Assembly: GCA_006226375.1 (NCBI GenBank)
Contig: SBHC01000008.1
Location: 1-64,000, forward strand
Source of the DNA: Deltaproteobacteria bacterium
GTDB lineage: Bacteria; Myxococcota_C; UBA6777
Reading direction: 5' to 3'
Length of the DNA: 64,000 nucleotides
The notes beneath the pieces were generated by a model. That model saw nothing but the letters and a program-made list of their open reading frames with translations, was not told the DNA's origin and made no database searches. The first letter of the stretch is position 1; every line of letters begins with the position of its first letter. Below are positions 46,244 through 55,127 of the stretch, one piece after another. A program made the translations under genes and the position numbers.

Positions 46244-47002
46244 CTACTTCTGGGCAACAACGACCTGGTTCACAAAGGAGAAGTGGAACGGCCGAGCGGC
46301 ACGAATGAGGGAGTCGATACGCAGAGACAAGGTGGGGTTCAAGTTGATACCCAGGTAGGGAAGAAAGCCGGTCACCACCCACATAAAGGGGTCACCCGAG
46401 ACTTTGGAGAAGCCAGCGCCTCGACAGAAGGCTTGCATCCGCTCCAGGTTCACGGCGCTCTCGTGGTGCTCGTCCTTAACCAGGCCGAACTTTCCAGCAA
46501 CATCGTCCCAGAATGGATGAGGGCAGGTTGCCACAAAGACACCACCAGGACGCAGCATCCGGTAAGCCTCCCGGACACACATGAGCGGATCCGAAAGGTG
46601 CTCCAACACAGCGAGAGCAATGCAAAGGTCGTACGAGCCTTCTTCCAAAGACTCTGGAAGATCCAACACGTTGCCTTTGATCAGGTTAACATTGGAAGGC
46701 ATTGGAGGAGCGGATTGAAGCAGCTCGTCAGAGAGTTCGATGCCGTCGAGGGTTGAGCCCCCTCCCGTTAACTTGTTCAGGTACAACAGCGTGGCACCCT
46801 CAGCCGCCCCAAGAGACAAGACCCGTTGTGGGTTCTGTTTGGGGTGAAACTTTTGGTATCCGCCGAGCGCCACTTCGGCTCTTACTTTGAGGCGAAACTT
46901 CAAGTGAGGCTTCTTGATTCGACCGTCGGCGTAATCGGCCCCCATCACTCCAGCGGAGTAGTCATTACCCGAAGAGGATGAGGAGTGGGGTTCTGTTGTC
47001 AT
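46244..47002 (-). CDS. class I SAM-dependent methyltransferase
   Basis: About 252 residues. Motif I is VLSLGAAEGATL, a glycine-poor variant, followed by the acidic ribose-binding IELSDE, YDLCIALAVLEHLSDP (motif IV) and LRPGGVFVATCPHPFW. This is a typical Methyltransf_11/25-type fold; the substrate is unknown. AAGGA seven bases before ATG 47002 sets the start; an upstream in-frame ATG has no ribosome site. It lies 74 bp after the beta-lactamase-fold gene and may be its last operon member. Confidence 0.82.
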   Translation of the reverse strand: MTTEPHSSSSSGNDYSAGVMGADYADGRIKKPHLKFRLKVRAEVALGGYQKFHPKQNPQRVLSLGAAEGATLLYLNKLTGGGSTLDGIELSDELLQSAPPMPSNVNLIKGNVLDLPESLEEGSYDLCIALAVLEHLSDPLMCVREAYRMLRPGGVFVATCPHPFWDDVAGKFGLVKDEHHESAVNLERMQAFCRGAGFSKVSGDPFMWVVTGFLPYLGINLNPTLSLRIDSLIRAARPFHFSFVNQVVVAQK

Positions 47003-47076
47003 ACTGTGATCCTTTCCAAACAAGCCATACAATGCGGAGATTTATCGACTCCGTTTAACGGGGGTTCTCCAAGATG

Positions 47077-48420
47077 TCAATAACATTTCCATTTGTCACC
47101 TGGAAACGGTACATCCACACCAACAGATCGGTAGGCAATCAACTGCCCACCTGCGTATCCTTGGAACACCAAAATGCGCTTACCATTGCCCCGAAACGAC
47201 CCAGAGACACGGAACGTTCCAGCACGAACCCGACGAACTCGCAGTCGCTGCTGCCCCAGCCAGGCCGTGAGGTTGACGATATCAGCGCCTTTCACCTCCA
47301 CCGAAAACTGTCGAGACGAAGCCGAAGACGCCTTAACCGCAACCAACATCAGACCAGAGTCGGCTTGCAAAATGGGTCGAGCCTTTGGGTCTCCCAGGAT
47401 GGCATTCAAGGACTGCCGGGCCAACTCGTTCAGGTTGCGGAGGGAGTAATCCACAGTGTAGTGCCTTCGCGGCCAGGGGGATGCTACGGTGACAAGAAAG
47501 CGTCCCAAGTCGGAATCCACAAAAGCGTTGTCGAGAAAATGGTTGCCAGGAACGCTACCTGCTTTGTTGTAGATCTTAGCACCCTTTCCAAGCGCCGCCT
47601 CAACCCCCTCCTGAATCCACTTCCAATACGTCAGCATGGAGGTCTTCCAGCGAGTCGCATCGGAAGCATAAATGGGGAATCGTTCGGCCACAGGTAGCTC
47701 ATGATGAAGCCCGACCCGCCGAACAATCTCCTGGATTTCAAACAAGGTCGTGCAGTTGCTCCGACAGTTGGGGTTGCGCTGGCTCCACCTGCGAGTTGGA
47801 ATCACTCCCACCCGCCCCGACTCCAAGAACCGAATCTTGGGAGAACGACGGACGCTCCCGCCAGCATAGCCACGTTGCACCACGAGGTTGGGCAAACCAT
47901 ACTTCTTTCGCTCCGAAAACTCCGACAAGGACTGCAATCCAGCAATCCGAGTCAATCGGTCGTAGTTTTCGTTGGTGATCTCTTTCATCAAATCTTGAGC
48001 CGTTCCAGCAAACACGCCAAGAGGGTCAAACAATGACAATTGGGATTCACCGGTCGCTCCGTATTGTTTGAGCGTCATCAACGCACTCAAGGCAGACCAA
48101 ATCTTGATGGTCGAGGCCGGCCAGAACTTCCGAGGTGAAGGGACAAACCCTGTATCCCCCAGACTGTAATACTGAAAAGCTGGTTGCCCGGCTCCTTCCA
48201 CAACCTTGGCCACCAAAGCAAAGCTTCGACGAGGGCGACGGTACCGAACCTTCCGAAACGCCTTCGCCAGATAGCCCTTGTTGGCGAGGAGCTTGGCCTT
48301 CGTAAACCAATCCAACGAAGACTTTTGGATCGGACAAGAGCTCTGCCCCCAGGTCACGGAGGCACCAGCACAACTTGCAACAAGAACCAAGAGACAAGCG
48401 AGCCATCGTAGGTTTTGCAT
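47077..48420 (-). CDS. secreted serine beta-lactamase/PBP-fold protein
   Basis: About 447 residues. A signal sequence (LACLLVLVASCAGASV) is followed by a beta-lactamase/transpeptidase-like fold. The SxxK motif is in FWPASTIKIW, an SDN-like NEN lies in ITNENYDRL, and a KTG-like KAG in YNKAGSVPG, so the second and third motifs are altered. The C-terminal 100 residues form a separate beta-rich domain. It could be a DD-peptidase-like or esterase-type enzyme; resistance is not implied. The ATG overlaps the stop of the upstream HEAT gene by one base (TGATG) and has AAGGAG eight bases upstream, so translation is coupled. Confidence 0.78.
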   Translation of the reverse strand: MQNLRWLACLLVLVASCAGASVTWGQSSCPIQKSSLDWFTKAKLLANKGYLAKAFRKVRYRRPRRSFALVAKVVEGAGQPAFQYYSLGDTGFVPSPRKFWPASTIKIWSALSALMTLKQYGATGESQLSLFDPLGVFAGTAQDLMKEITNENYDRLTRIAGLQSLSEFSERKKYGLPNLVVQRGYAGGSVRRSPKIRFLESGRVGVIPTRRWSQRNPNCRSNCTTLFEIQEIVRRVGLHHELPVAERFPIYASDATRWKTSMLTYWKWIQEGVEAALGKGAKIYNKAGSVPGNHFLDNAFVDSDLGRFLVTVASPWPRRHYTVDYSLRNLNELARQSLNAILGDPKARPILQADSGLMLVAVKASSASSRQFSVEVKGADIVNLTAWLGQQRLRVRRVRAGTFRVSGSFRGNGKRILVFQGYAGGQLIAYRSVGVDVPFPGDKWKCY

Positions 48421-51002
48421 CAGGGTTGCTCCTTGTTCGCACATTGCATCCAGGCCTTGAATCCGAGTCCATCGGGATGAGGGGTACGATAGCGTTCCCC
48501 TCGACCAAGATTGTGAAGTTTGTGCAGCCGCTTCAACAGCTCCAGAGAGCTCCGACGCAAGCCTCTCTCGGGCATTGCCAAAAACTCGAAAAGAACTGGA
48601 AGAAGCAACTGGGCTTGTTTCTTCGTCAGCGGTTTGGCTTTGGAGCGAATGGGATGAACAGGAAAGTACCCTGTAAAGGCCATACGAACCATCACCAAGA
48701 TCTCCGAACGCCCCATAGACGAAGCACCACGCAGCCACTGCAAGAGTTGGGTCCTCATGGAAGCCGACTTCTTCAGCAGCAACCCACCCAGAGCAACGCG
48801 ACCTTGGTATCGACGTGGGGTGTTGTCAAAGTCCCCTTCATTTAAGGAACTTCCCATCTTGTGTGCGGCTTGAATCGCAGTCCAACCCACATAGGGGTTA
48901 CGGTCTTTCCAAAGCTCCTTCACTTCGGATAGCAGCGACCGCCCTCGCCTGCCAAACCGGGCCAGGGTTTGCAGGGAGGCCGCACGAATTCGCCAGGAAG
49001 AATGTTTGAGACCCGCTTCAAGTGTAGTCCTTGTCGACTTGAACCACCTTGAGAAGGCCAGAACCGCAGCCTCTCGAACGGCGGGATGAGAATCTTTGGT
49101 AGCGAGACGAACCAACGTCCGATGGACACCTTTGGACCTACCGAACACATGAAGCAGGCGAGCCGCCTTCTCCCGAGTTCCCCAGTCCCTGCGCTTCACT
49201 GCTCGAAGAAGAGTACGCTGCCCGGCCAGTTTGGACCGCTCCAGTCGAAACAAACCAAGGAGAGCCTGGTATCGGACCAGCCTGGACCGATCACGAGAGA
49301 GCAACCTCCGCAACCATCGGGCTCGTTTGGCTTCGTCCCCTTTCATCTGCCCCAACGCATCGGTGGCCACAAGACGAGAGCGCACCGACGACGATTTGAG
49401 CGCTGACTCCATCGCAGAGAGAGCGTTGGCTCCAATCTTTCGAAGAGCCTGCAAGGAGGCCGCACGAACACCCCAGTTTCGGTCGCCTAAGGCCTTCACC
49501 AACGCCTTCGCTGCGGGCTCACTTCGTGGACCCATCTCATTGAAGGCTTCGGCCGAAGCATATCGGATACGCCAGGAGCGATGGGTCAGCCCCTCACGTA
49601 GCTCTTGCAGCCAAGAAGCAGGAGGTTGACGATCTTTGTAGAGCTTCCCCAACGACCAAATGGCCGCCGCACGCACACGCAAGCTGCCTTGTTTCGTCGC
49701 AGAGCGCAACGTTTCCCTTGCTTCCATACGCTCCAAGAAAGCGATACTTTGCAGTCGAATTCGGCGGTCACGCGAGCGCAGGTCCTCCCGAAGCATCCGA
49801 AGCAACGACTTCTGATACAGGGCTAGGTGTTGCAGATAGGTTTCGACAAGCACAGAGCGAACCCAACGATTTCGGTTTCGCCGCAACCTCCGTACCGAGC
49901 GCTGCAGCAAAGCCTTGTGTGGTTTGAGCTTTCCAACCAGCCTCAGCAACCCGACCAAAACTGTGGAGCTTCGTTCCTTCCGTAGTCGTTGAGCCAACGT
50001 CCGCTGCGCCTTGGAACCCTTGAACAGGGAAGTCATTCCGGTGAGAACAAAGGCAGCCTGCAACCGCTCGTTTCTTCGGCGGGAGGACAAACGTCGAAGT
50101 AACTCCGGGAAAACTGACCTTCCTCTTTCTCGAAGAATGTCTGCGGCGTTCGTCCGCACCCAAAGGTTGCGACTCGGCAATTCACCCAACAAAGACGATG
50201 TCGAGAAAGAGCCCACTTTTGCAGCCGATTGGGAAAGAGCAACGCGAGCGAGAGGGTCTTCTTCATCGAGAAGACTCTTCCACAAAGAGGCCAACGAGCT
50301 TGATTGTTCCGTGGCTTTGCCCAAGGCAATGAAGGAAGCAGCCCGAACCCAAGGGTCCTTCGAGCGAGCGAACTCTCTCCACCGGCTCTCTGTCCACGTT
50401 GGAGACGCAGACAACCGCGTGGAGCACAAGAGAACCTGTTGGTGAAGCAAAGGGCCAGACCACGACGAGCCTCGACGTTGCAGTCGCTGAGAGAGTTGCC
50501 GCAACCAGGCTCGCCGTCGTTGAGAGGAGAAGCCCCATGTCTTGGGAGAAAAGGCCATCAGCAAGGTGCCTACAAGGGCTTTGTGAATGACACGCTTTCC
50601 ACGGTTAGAGCGCAAGGCCTTCCTTAACGAAGTTCGCTCTTCGTTCCAAACTCGCGAGGCTGCAAACCAAGGATAACGGCGCAACAGCAGGCCCAAGCCC
50701 CCCCAGGCGAGGCTCCGAGAGCGAGCCTTACCCAAGCGAACTTCTGCAAGCAACGTACGTGCATGACCCACAAGCTGGTTGTACGAGAGGGTTGCCACCA
50801 GAATTTGTTCCACCCTTCTCTTCAGCGATAGAGAAGGACGGCACGCGCTCTGCTCCAAGGACACCGAAGAAAGCTTCGGATTAACCAAAGAGTGGCTTGG
50901 TGTCTGTGCTTGGGAAGAGAGAGAAAACAAGAAAGAGAGGACAAGCAACCCCACTCCAACAAAGTGGGGAGCCTGCAAAAAGGGGGGGATGCGGGATGTC
51001 AT
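48420..51002 (-). CDS. secreted HEAT-repeat protein, Arg/Ser-rich
   Basis: About 860 residues. A signal segment (VGVGLLVLSFLFSLSSQA) leads into a strongly basic, helical repeat protein. Units such as WIRAASLQTLARFG-like and VRAASLQALRKIGANAL repeat every 30-40 residues through most of the length and match HEAT/PBS-lyase type repeats. No catalytic motif is seen. The start ATG 51002 overlaps the prolyl oligopeptidase stop (TGATG) with no clear ribosome site, so reinitiation from the upstream gene is likely. HEAT proteins bind proteins; here the partner may be one of the two flanking secreted hydrolases. Confidence 0.8.
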   Translation of the reverse strand: MTSRIPPFLQAPHFVGVGLLVLSFLFSLSSQAQTPSHSLVNPKLSSVSLEQSACRPSLSLKRRVEQILVATLSYNQLVGHARTLLAEVRLGKARSRSLAWGGLGLLLRRYPWFAASRVWNEERTSLRKALRSNRGKRVIHKALVGTLLMAFSPKTWGFSSQRRRAWLRQLSQRLQRRGSSWSGPLLHQQVLLCSTRLSASPTWTESRWREFARSKDPWVRAASFIALGKATEQSSSLASLWKSLLDEEDPLARVALSQSAAKVGSFSTSSLLGELPSRNLWVRTNAADILRERGRSVFPELLRRLSSRRRNERLQAAFVLTGMTSLFKGSKAQRTLAQRLRKERSSTVLVGLLRLVGKLKPHKALLQRSVRRLRRNRNRWVRSVLVETYLQHLALYQKSLLRMLREDLRSRDRRIRLQSIAFLERMEARETLRSATKQGSLRVRAAAIWSLGKLYKDRQPPASWLQELREGLTHRSWRIRYASAEAFNEMGPRSEPAAKALVKALGDRNWGVRAASLQALRKIGANALSAMESALKSSSVRSRLVATDALGQMKGDEAKRARWLRRLLSRDRSRLVRYQALLGLFRLERSKLAGQRTLLRAVKRRDWGTREKAARLLHVFGRSKGVHRTLVRLATKDSHPAVREAAVLAFSRWFKSTRTTLEAGLKHSSWRIRAASLQTLARFGRRGRSLLSEVKELWKDRNPYVGWTAIQAAHKMGSSLNEGDFDNTPRRYQGRVALGGLLLKKSASMRTQLLQWLRGASSMGRSEILVMVRMAFTGYFPVHPIRSKAKPLTKKQAQLLLPVLFEFLAMPERGLRRSSLELLKRLHKLHNLGRGERYRTPHPDGLGFKAWMQCANKEQP

Positions 51003-53236
51003 CACTTGGAAAGGTCCATACCAAAGGCCCACATCAAGAAGACAAAGCGGTCGGCCACTCCAGCCAGTCGCTTCGCCAAGGGGGTCCCAGCGCCATGACC
51101 CGCTTTCGACTCAATGCGCAGCAGAACCTTCCGACCTTTGGCAGTGTTGGCTTGCAGACGGGCTGCAAACTTACGGGCGTGGAAGGGGTCAACCCGGTCG
51201 TCGTGATCCGCTGTCATGACCATCGTGTGGGGGTATTTGACCCCTTTCTTAATCTTATGATAGGGCGAATACGACCAGAGCCACTTAAACTCGTTGGGCT
51301 TTTTCGGGTTCCCGTACTCTGGAATCCACAATCGTGCGACGGTCGAGATGGGAAATCGAATCATATCGGTAAGAGGGACCTGACAGATCACAGCGCCGAA
51401 CAAGTCTGGTCGCTGTGTCATGACCGCAGCCACAAGCAAGCCTCCGTTGCTGCCACCACGAACCGCAAGGCGGCTGGGTTTTGTATACTTGTTCTTCACC
51501 AACCACTCGGCAGCGGCGATAAAGTCGTCGTATACGTTTTGCTTCTTGGCGCGACGTCCGTTTTTGTGCCAGGAAGAACCATACTCACCACCACCACGAA
51601 GGTTGGCCAGAGCAAACACTCCACCCCGGTCGAGCCATGGGAGAACGGAAGGCAAGAACCGGGGACGAAGGGAAATTTCAAAGCCACCGTAGCCATAGAG
51701 TTCAACAGGGTTGTTGCCGTCCAACTTCAAGCCTTTTTTGTGGACCAGGAACATCGAAACACGAGTTCCATCCTTCGACTTGTAGAACACCTGACGAGTG
51801 CTGTAATTTTTCAGGTCCACAGGTATTTTGATTTGCTCAAGCTGGGTGCGCTTGTGCGTTTTGAGGTCGTAGCGGAACCCAACGGAAGGAAAGATCCAGG
51901 ACGTGAAGCGGAAGAAGATCTCGCTGCGGTCGTGACGTGTCTTAAGGTCACTCACCGTGCCCTTGGCGGGGAGCTTGATCTCGTGAACTTGCTTGCCCTT
52001 TCGATCAAACAGAACCAACCGGGACGTTACATCTTCCAGGTAGTGAACAAGAATGCCGTTGGGCACGAGATGGTACGCAAGCACCACACCCTTGCTTTGG
52101 GGGATGAGGGTCTTCCAGTTTTTCTGCGTGGGGTTCGAGGTAGGAGCAACCACAATACGACCGCGGGGAGCCTTGTAGGTGGTCCAGATGTAGAGGTTGG
52201 CACCGTCCGTGTCCGCGTTGAATTGACCCTTCAGGCCGACAGCGAGGGGCAAGAATGGACCCTGTGAGTTGGCTTGTCGGTAGTACAGGTCATTGCGAGA
52301 CCAGTCGACGCTGGCAGACACCATCAGAACCTTGTGGTCCGACGAGATTCCCGGTGACATCCAGGTTTCTTTGCGGCGACCTTCTCCAAAGATCAAGTGG
52401 TCTTGGCTGGGCGAGGTGCCCAGGCGATGGTAGAAGATACGACGGTAGTAGTTGCGGTCGCTCTTGGGAACCGTTCCTGTGGGAGGATACTTCACGTAGT
52501 AAAAGCCCAAACCGTTGGCATCCCAAACCATCGACGGCCAACGTGTTTGGTTGATGTCGTAGTTGAGGTGCTTTCCAGTGGATACATTGAGGATGCGGAC
52601 CTTCGACCAGTCACTTCCTTTGGCGGCGAGAGCGTACGCCAAAAACTTACCGCTGGGAGACGGGGAGATTTGCTGGATAGCAACGGTTCCGTCTTTGCTC
52701 AAAGTGTTGGGATCCAACAACACACGAGCTGGCGCATCAAACTTGCCTTCGCGCATGTACAAAATGGGTTGGTTCTTGAGGCCTTCGCGTCGGAAGAAAA
52801 AGTACCGATGACCGTACGAGCGGGGGCTCGTGCTGGAGCTGTTGTTGTAGAGTTTCTTCAGCTCATCAATGATCTTGGTGCGAGCGGGAATTTGGTCGAG
52901 GACCTTCCGGGTGCGCTGTTGGTTTTTGTCGCCCCAAGCCTGCACTTCCTTGGACTTCCCATTCTCCAACCAACGGTAGGGGTCAGCCACCTTGGTTCCA
53001 TGGTAATCGTCCACAACCTTCACGGTGCGAGTTGGGATGGCGGCGGGAAACGTGACCTTCGCTTTTGCAGCTTTCGCCAGAGGTTTGGCGGCAGCTTTGG
53101 CTTTGGCCTTCTTCGCCTGTTTGGCTTTTGGCTTGGCTGGTGCAGGAACAACATCTGCGGTAGCAGGAGCAAACGTCCAACCCAAGGCAAGCAGGGCCAT
53201 TGCAACAACAAGAAGACATCTCGACATTGGCTTCAT
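51002..53236 (-). CDS. secreted prolyl oligopeptidase family serine peptidase (S9A)
   Basis: 744 residues. A signal peptide (LLVVAMALLALGWTFAPATA) is followed by a 45-residue Ala/Lys linker. Then comes the S9A core: DPYRWLENGKSKEVQAW at the N-terminal edge, a beta-propeller domain and the alpha/beta hydrolase domain with nucleophile GGSNGG, Asp in DHDDRVDP and His in KAGHGAGT. The triad is complete, so it should cleave short proline-containing peptides outside the cytoplasm. AGGA lies six bases before the ATG. It heads a three-gene unit (peptidase, HEAT protein, beta-lactamase-fold protein) joined by TGATG overlaps. Confidence 0.93.
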   Translation of the reverse strand: MKPMSRCLLVVAMALLALGWTFAPATADVVPAPAKPKAKQAKKAKAKAAAKPLAKAAKAKVTFPAAIPTRTVKVVDDYHGTKVADPYRWLENGKSKEVQAWGDKNQQRTRKVLDQIPARTKIIDELKKLYNNSSSTSPRSYGHRYFFFRREGLKNQPILYMREGKFDAPARVLLDPNTLSKDGTVAIQQISPSPSGKFLAYALAAKGSDWSKVRILNVSTGKHLNYDINQTRWPSMVWDANGLGFYYVKYPPTGTVPKSDRNYYRRIFYHRLGTSPSQDHLIFGEGRRKETWMSPGISSDHKVLMVSASVDWSRNDLYYRQANSQGPFLPLAVGLKGQFNADTDGANLYIWTTYKAPRGRIVVAPTSNPTQKNWKTLIPQSKGVVLAYHLVPNGILVHYLEDVTSRLVLFDRKGKQVHEIKLPAKGTVSDLKTRHDRSEIFFRFTSWIFPSVGFRYDLKTHKRTQLEQIKIPVDLKNYSTRQVFYKSKDGTRVSMFLVHKKGLKLDGNNPVELYGYGGFEISLRPRFLPSVLPWLDRGGVFALANLRGGGEYGSSWHKNGRRAKKQNVYDDFIAAAEWLVKNKYTKPSRLAVRGGSNGGLLVAAVMTQRPDLFGAVICQVPLTDMIRFPISTVARLWIPEYGNPKKPNEFKWLWSYSPYHKIKKGVKYPHTMVMTADHDDRVDPFHARKFAARLQANTAKGRKVLLRIESKAGHGAGTPLAKRLAGVADRFVFLMWAFGMDLSK

Positions 53237-53399
53237 CTGCGGTCCTTTCTTCTTCGTTTGTGGGAGAGCCAGACAGGATAAGATCCACTGGCGACATCAA
53301 AAAAATGTGCCCATGGACGTACCATGTTCTCGCCCGTCGTGCAATCCGAAGAATTCCCAGACGAAGCCGAACGATGCAATGAGAAATGAAGGAAAAGAG

Positions 53400-54899
53400 C
53401 TAGAAGTTGGAGGAATTGGCCTCAAGAAGTTGAGGACCGGATTGAAGCAAGCTGACAAGAGAGGAAGGCTGGTTCTGGGGGGCCGACACTCCAGGGATGA
53501 GTTCGGTAAAGAAGATCTCGGCGTGGTCGCGAATGTAGTCATCACACAGCGAGCGGTTCTTGGTGTCGTAGATGTCCACTCCTCGCTTTCGAGCGTATTG
53601 GTAATAGTGAACATTCAAGCGATTGACAAAGAACATTTTCCGACGGTAGCGACGTCGTCGACGGTCGTACTTCCATCGACCGGTCAGCTTGCTGGGGGGA
53701 TACAAGCCATACTGAATGCCCCATCGTTCAAACTGACGACGCCACATGCCCCCTGGAGTTTGGTTGTGGAGAACTTCCCCACGCATGGAATCTGTGACCA
53801 AACCCCAATGGTTGAATCCAAGGGAGATGCGACGGCGGCGCTTGGAGAGAGTGGCTAGCGTGAACATGTCACCTGGAAGAGAGCGGTCGTAGCTGTTCAT
53901 GTTCACAACAATGTTGGAACAAAAAGCTTTGTCGAACAGCCTCCGACTCCAATACCCATGACCTCTTCTTCGGGCCAATTTGTTGAATTCAATCTTCATG
54001 TCCTTCACAAGACGACGAGCCACTCGCTTGCGCTTGCGCTTTCCCCACTTGGAGAAATCGCGAACCACTTGCAGAGTTCCAGGTCTCCAGGATCCACCGC
54101 TTCGATACCTGCGTGACAGTCGATAGAAAGCCCGAGTGCTCCAGTAGTTGACCAGGCCCCAGGTCGGCGTTTGAAATCCACGACCCCATTGCCCCTGAAA
54201 GTTCGCCAGAGCGTCCTTTTGTGCGCACATGGCAAACGACATGCAGTTGCTGACAAAGCCTTTCTCCAAGTGGCATTGGCCCTGAGGAGATTTGTACTTT
54301 TCCTTCCAAACCTTGGTGTACCAACGCATCATGGGTCGTGGAATCCGACGCTTTCGACGTCGATGAAAGGCAAAGTAGCCACGGTACTTCGACTTGGGCG
54401 CAGCGTAATTAATGGAAAACAATCGCTGTGACCGCTTGTACATCCCACACAGTGCGGGAGATGCGTTAAACTTGTTGCAGGCGTTGTGCAAATAGAGGGA
54501 GCGCTTCCTGTGGTAATCACCCAACTTCAAGACATATTCACCGTATCGAACGAACATGTCCCGCAAGGATTCTTTGCGATACACACGCTTCGGTTGCACA
54601 TGCTGCGGCATCGTTTGACCTTCACGTGGATCTTCCCTACGCTTGGCGATGTAGCCCCGCCGCTCGTATGTCCCCCAGTTTGGGGAACGAGCCTGCCCTC
54701 GCATGTGAGGCCAAACATACCGAGTAGACTTCGTTCTAGAACGTCGCGCCGTTCGCCTTCGTTGGTACCGGTACTTGGTGCGCTTTTGAGATTTGGAAGT
54801 CAGCTTTTGCTTGGTTGTGGAGACGCATCCTGCGCCACTCCAACCCACAACAAGCAGGAAGCCCATCGAGGAAAGCAGTAGAGTTTTTTTCATGGTCAT
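53400..54899 (-). CDS. very basic lipoprotein, possible papain/NlpC-like peptidase
   Basis: 499 residues, unrecognised. The lipobox is GAGC (C25) after a clear signal. The mature protein is extremely rich in Arg, Lys and Tyr (runs such as RRRKRRIPR). A cysteine in FVSNCMSFAMCAQ and a later GDMFTLATL...FNHWGLVTDS segment resemble the Cys and His regions of NlpC/P60 or other papain-fold peptidases, but this is weak. C-terminal residues are ordinary. No ribosome site is clear before ATG 54899 or 54893. Neighbours are the prolyl oligopeptidase gene downstream and the YgfK-like gene upstream, both well separated. Confidence 0.72.
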   Translation of the reverse strand: MTMKKTLLLSSMGFLLVVGWSGAGCVSTTKQKLTSKSQKRTKYRYQRRRTARRSRTKSTRYVWPHMRGQARSPNWGTYERRGYIAKRREDPREGQTMPQHVQPKRVYRKESLRDMFVRYGEYVLKLGDYHRKRSLYLHNACNKFNASPALCGMYKRSQRLFSINYAAPKSKYRGYFAFHRRRKRRIPRPMMRWYTKVWKEKYKSPQGQCHLEKGFVSNCMSFAMCAQKDALANFQGQWGRGFQTPTWGLVNYWSTRAFYRLSRRYRSGGSWRPGTLQVVRDFSKWGKRKRKRVARRLVKDMKIEFNKLARRRGHGYWSRRLFDKAFCSNIVVNMNSYDRSLPGDMFTLATLSKRRRRISLGFNHWGLVTDSMRGEVLHNQTPGGMWRRQFERWGIQYGLYPPSKLTGRWKYDRRRRRYRRKMFFVNRLNVHYYQYARKRGVDIYDTKNRSLCDDYIRDHAEIFFTELIPGVSAPQNQPSSLVSLLQSGPQLLEANSSNF

Positions 54900-55127
54900 C
54901 GTTGTCTAAGCCAGTTGGAACTTGCCGGGCAACGCAAATTCAGTCTCGGGGTTGGTTTGCAAAGTGAAACTGTGGGCCAACAGAAAAACTCCGCAATGTC
55001 AACGTTGCGTATCTACAGACTTAATATGTGACAATAGAAAGATCAAGTTTGCGACCACAACAGAAGCACATCTTCTAGAAACGGCACAATTGAAAACGAG
55101 ATGAAGGGAGAAAAAAACGAAGGCGGT

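Noticed and set aside
47045-47075. TTGACA with a 17-base spacer before the methyltransferase gene
   Set aside because: The -10 candidate TAAACG is poor and the gene fits as the end of the preceding operon.
47077-48420. Antibiotic-resistance beta-lactamase call
   Set aside because: Only SxxK is standard; the SDN and KTG motifs are altered and there is an extra C-terminal domain, so resistance is not supported.
53298-53328. Possible terminator (CATGG/CCATG hairpin with T7) between basic lipoprotein and peptidase genes
   Set aside because: The stem is only five pairs and six bases separate it from the T-run, so it is too weak to call.
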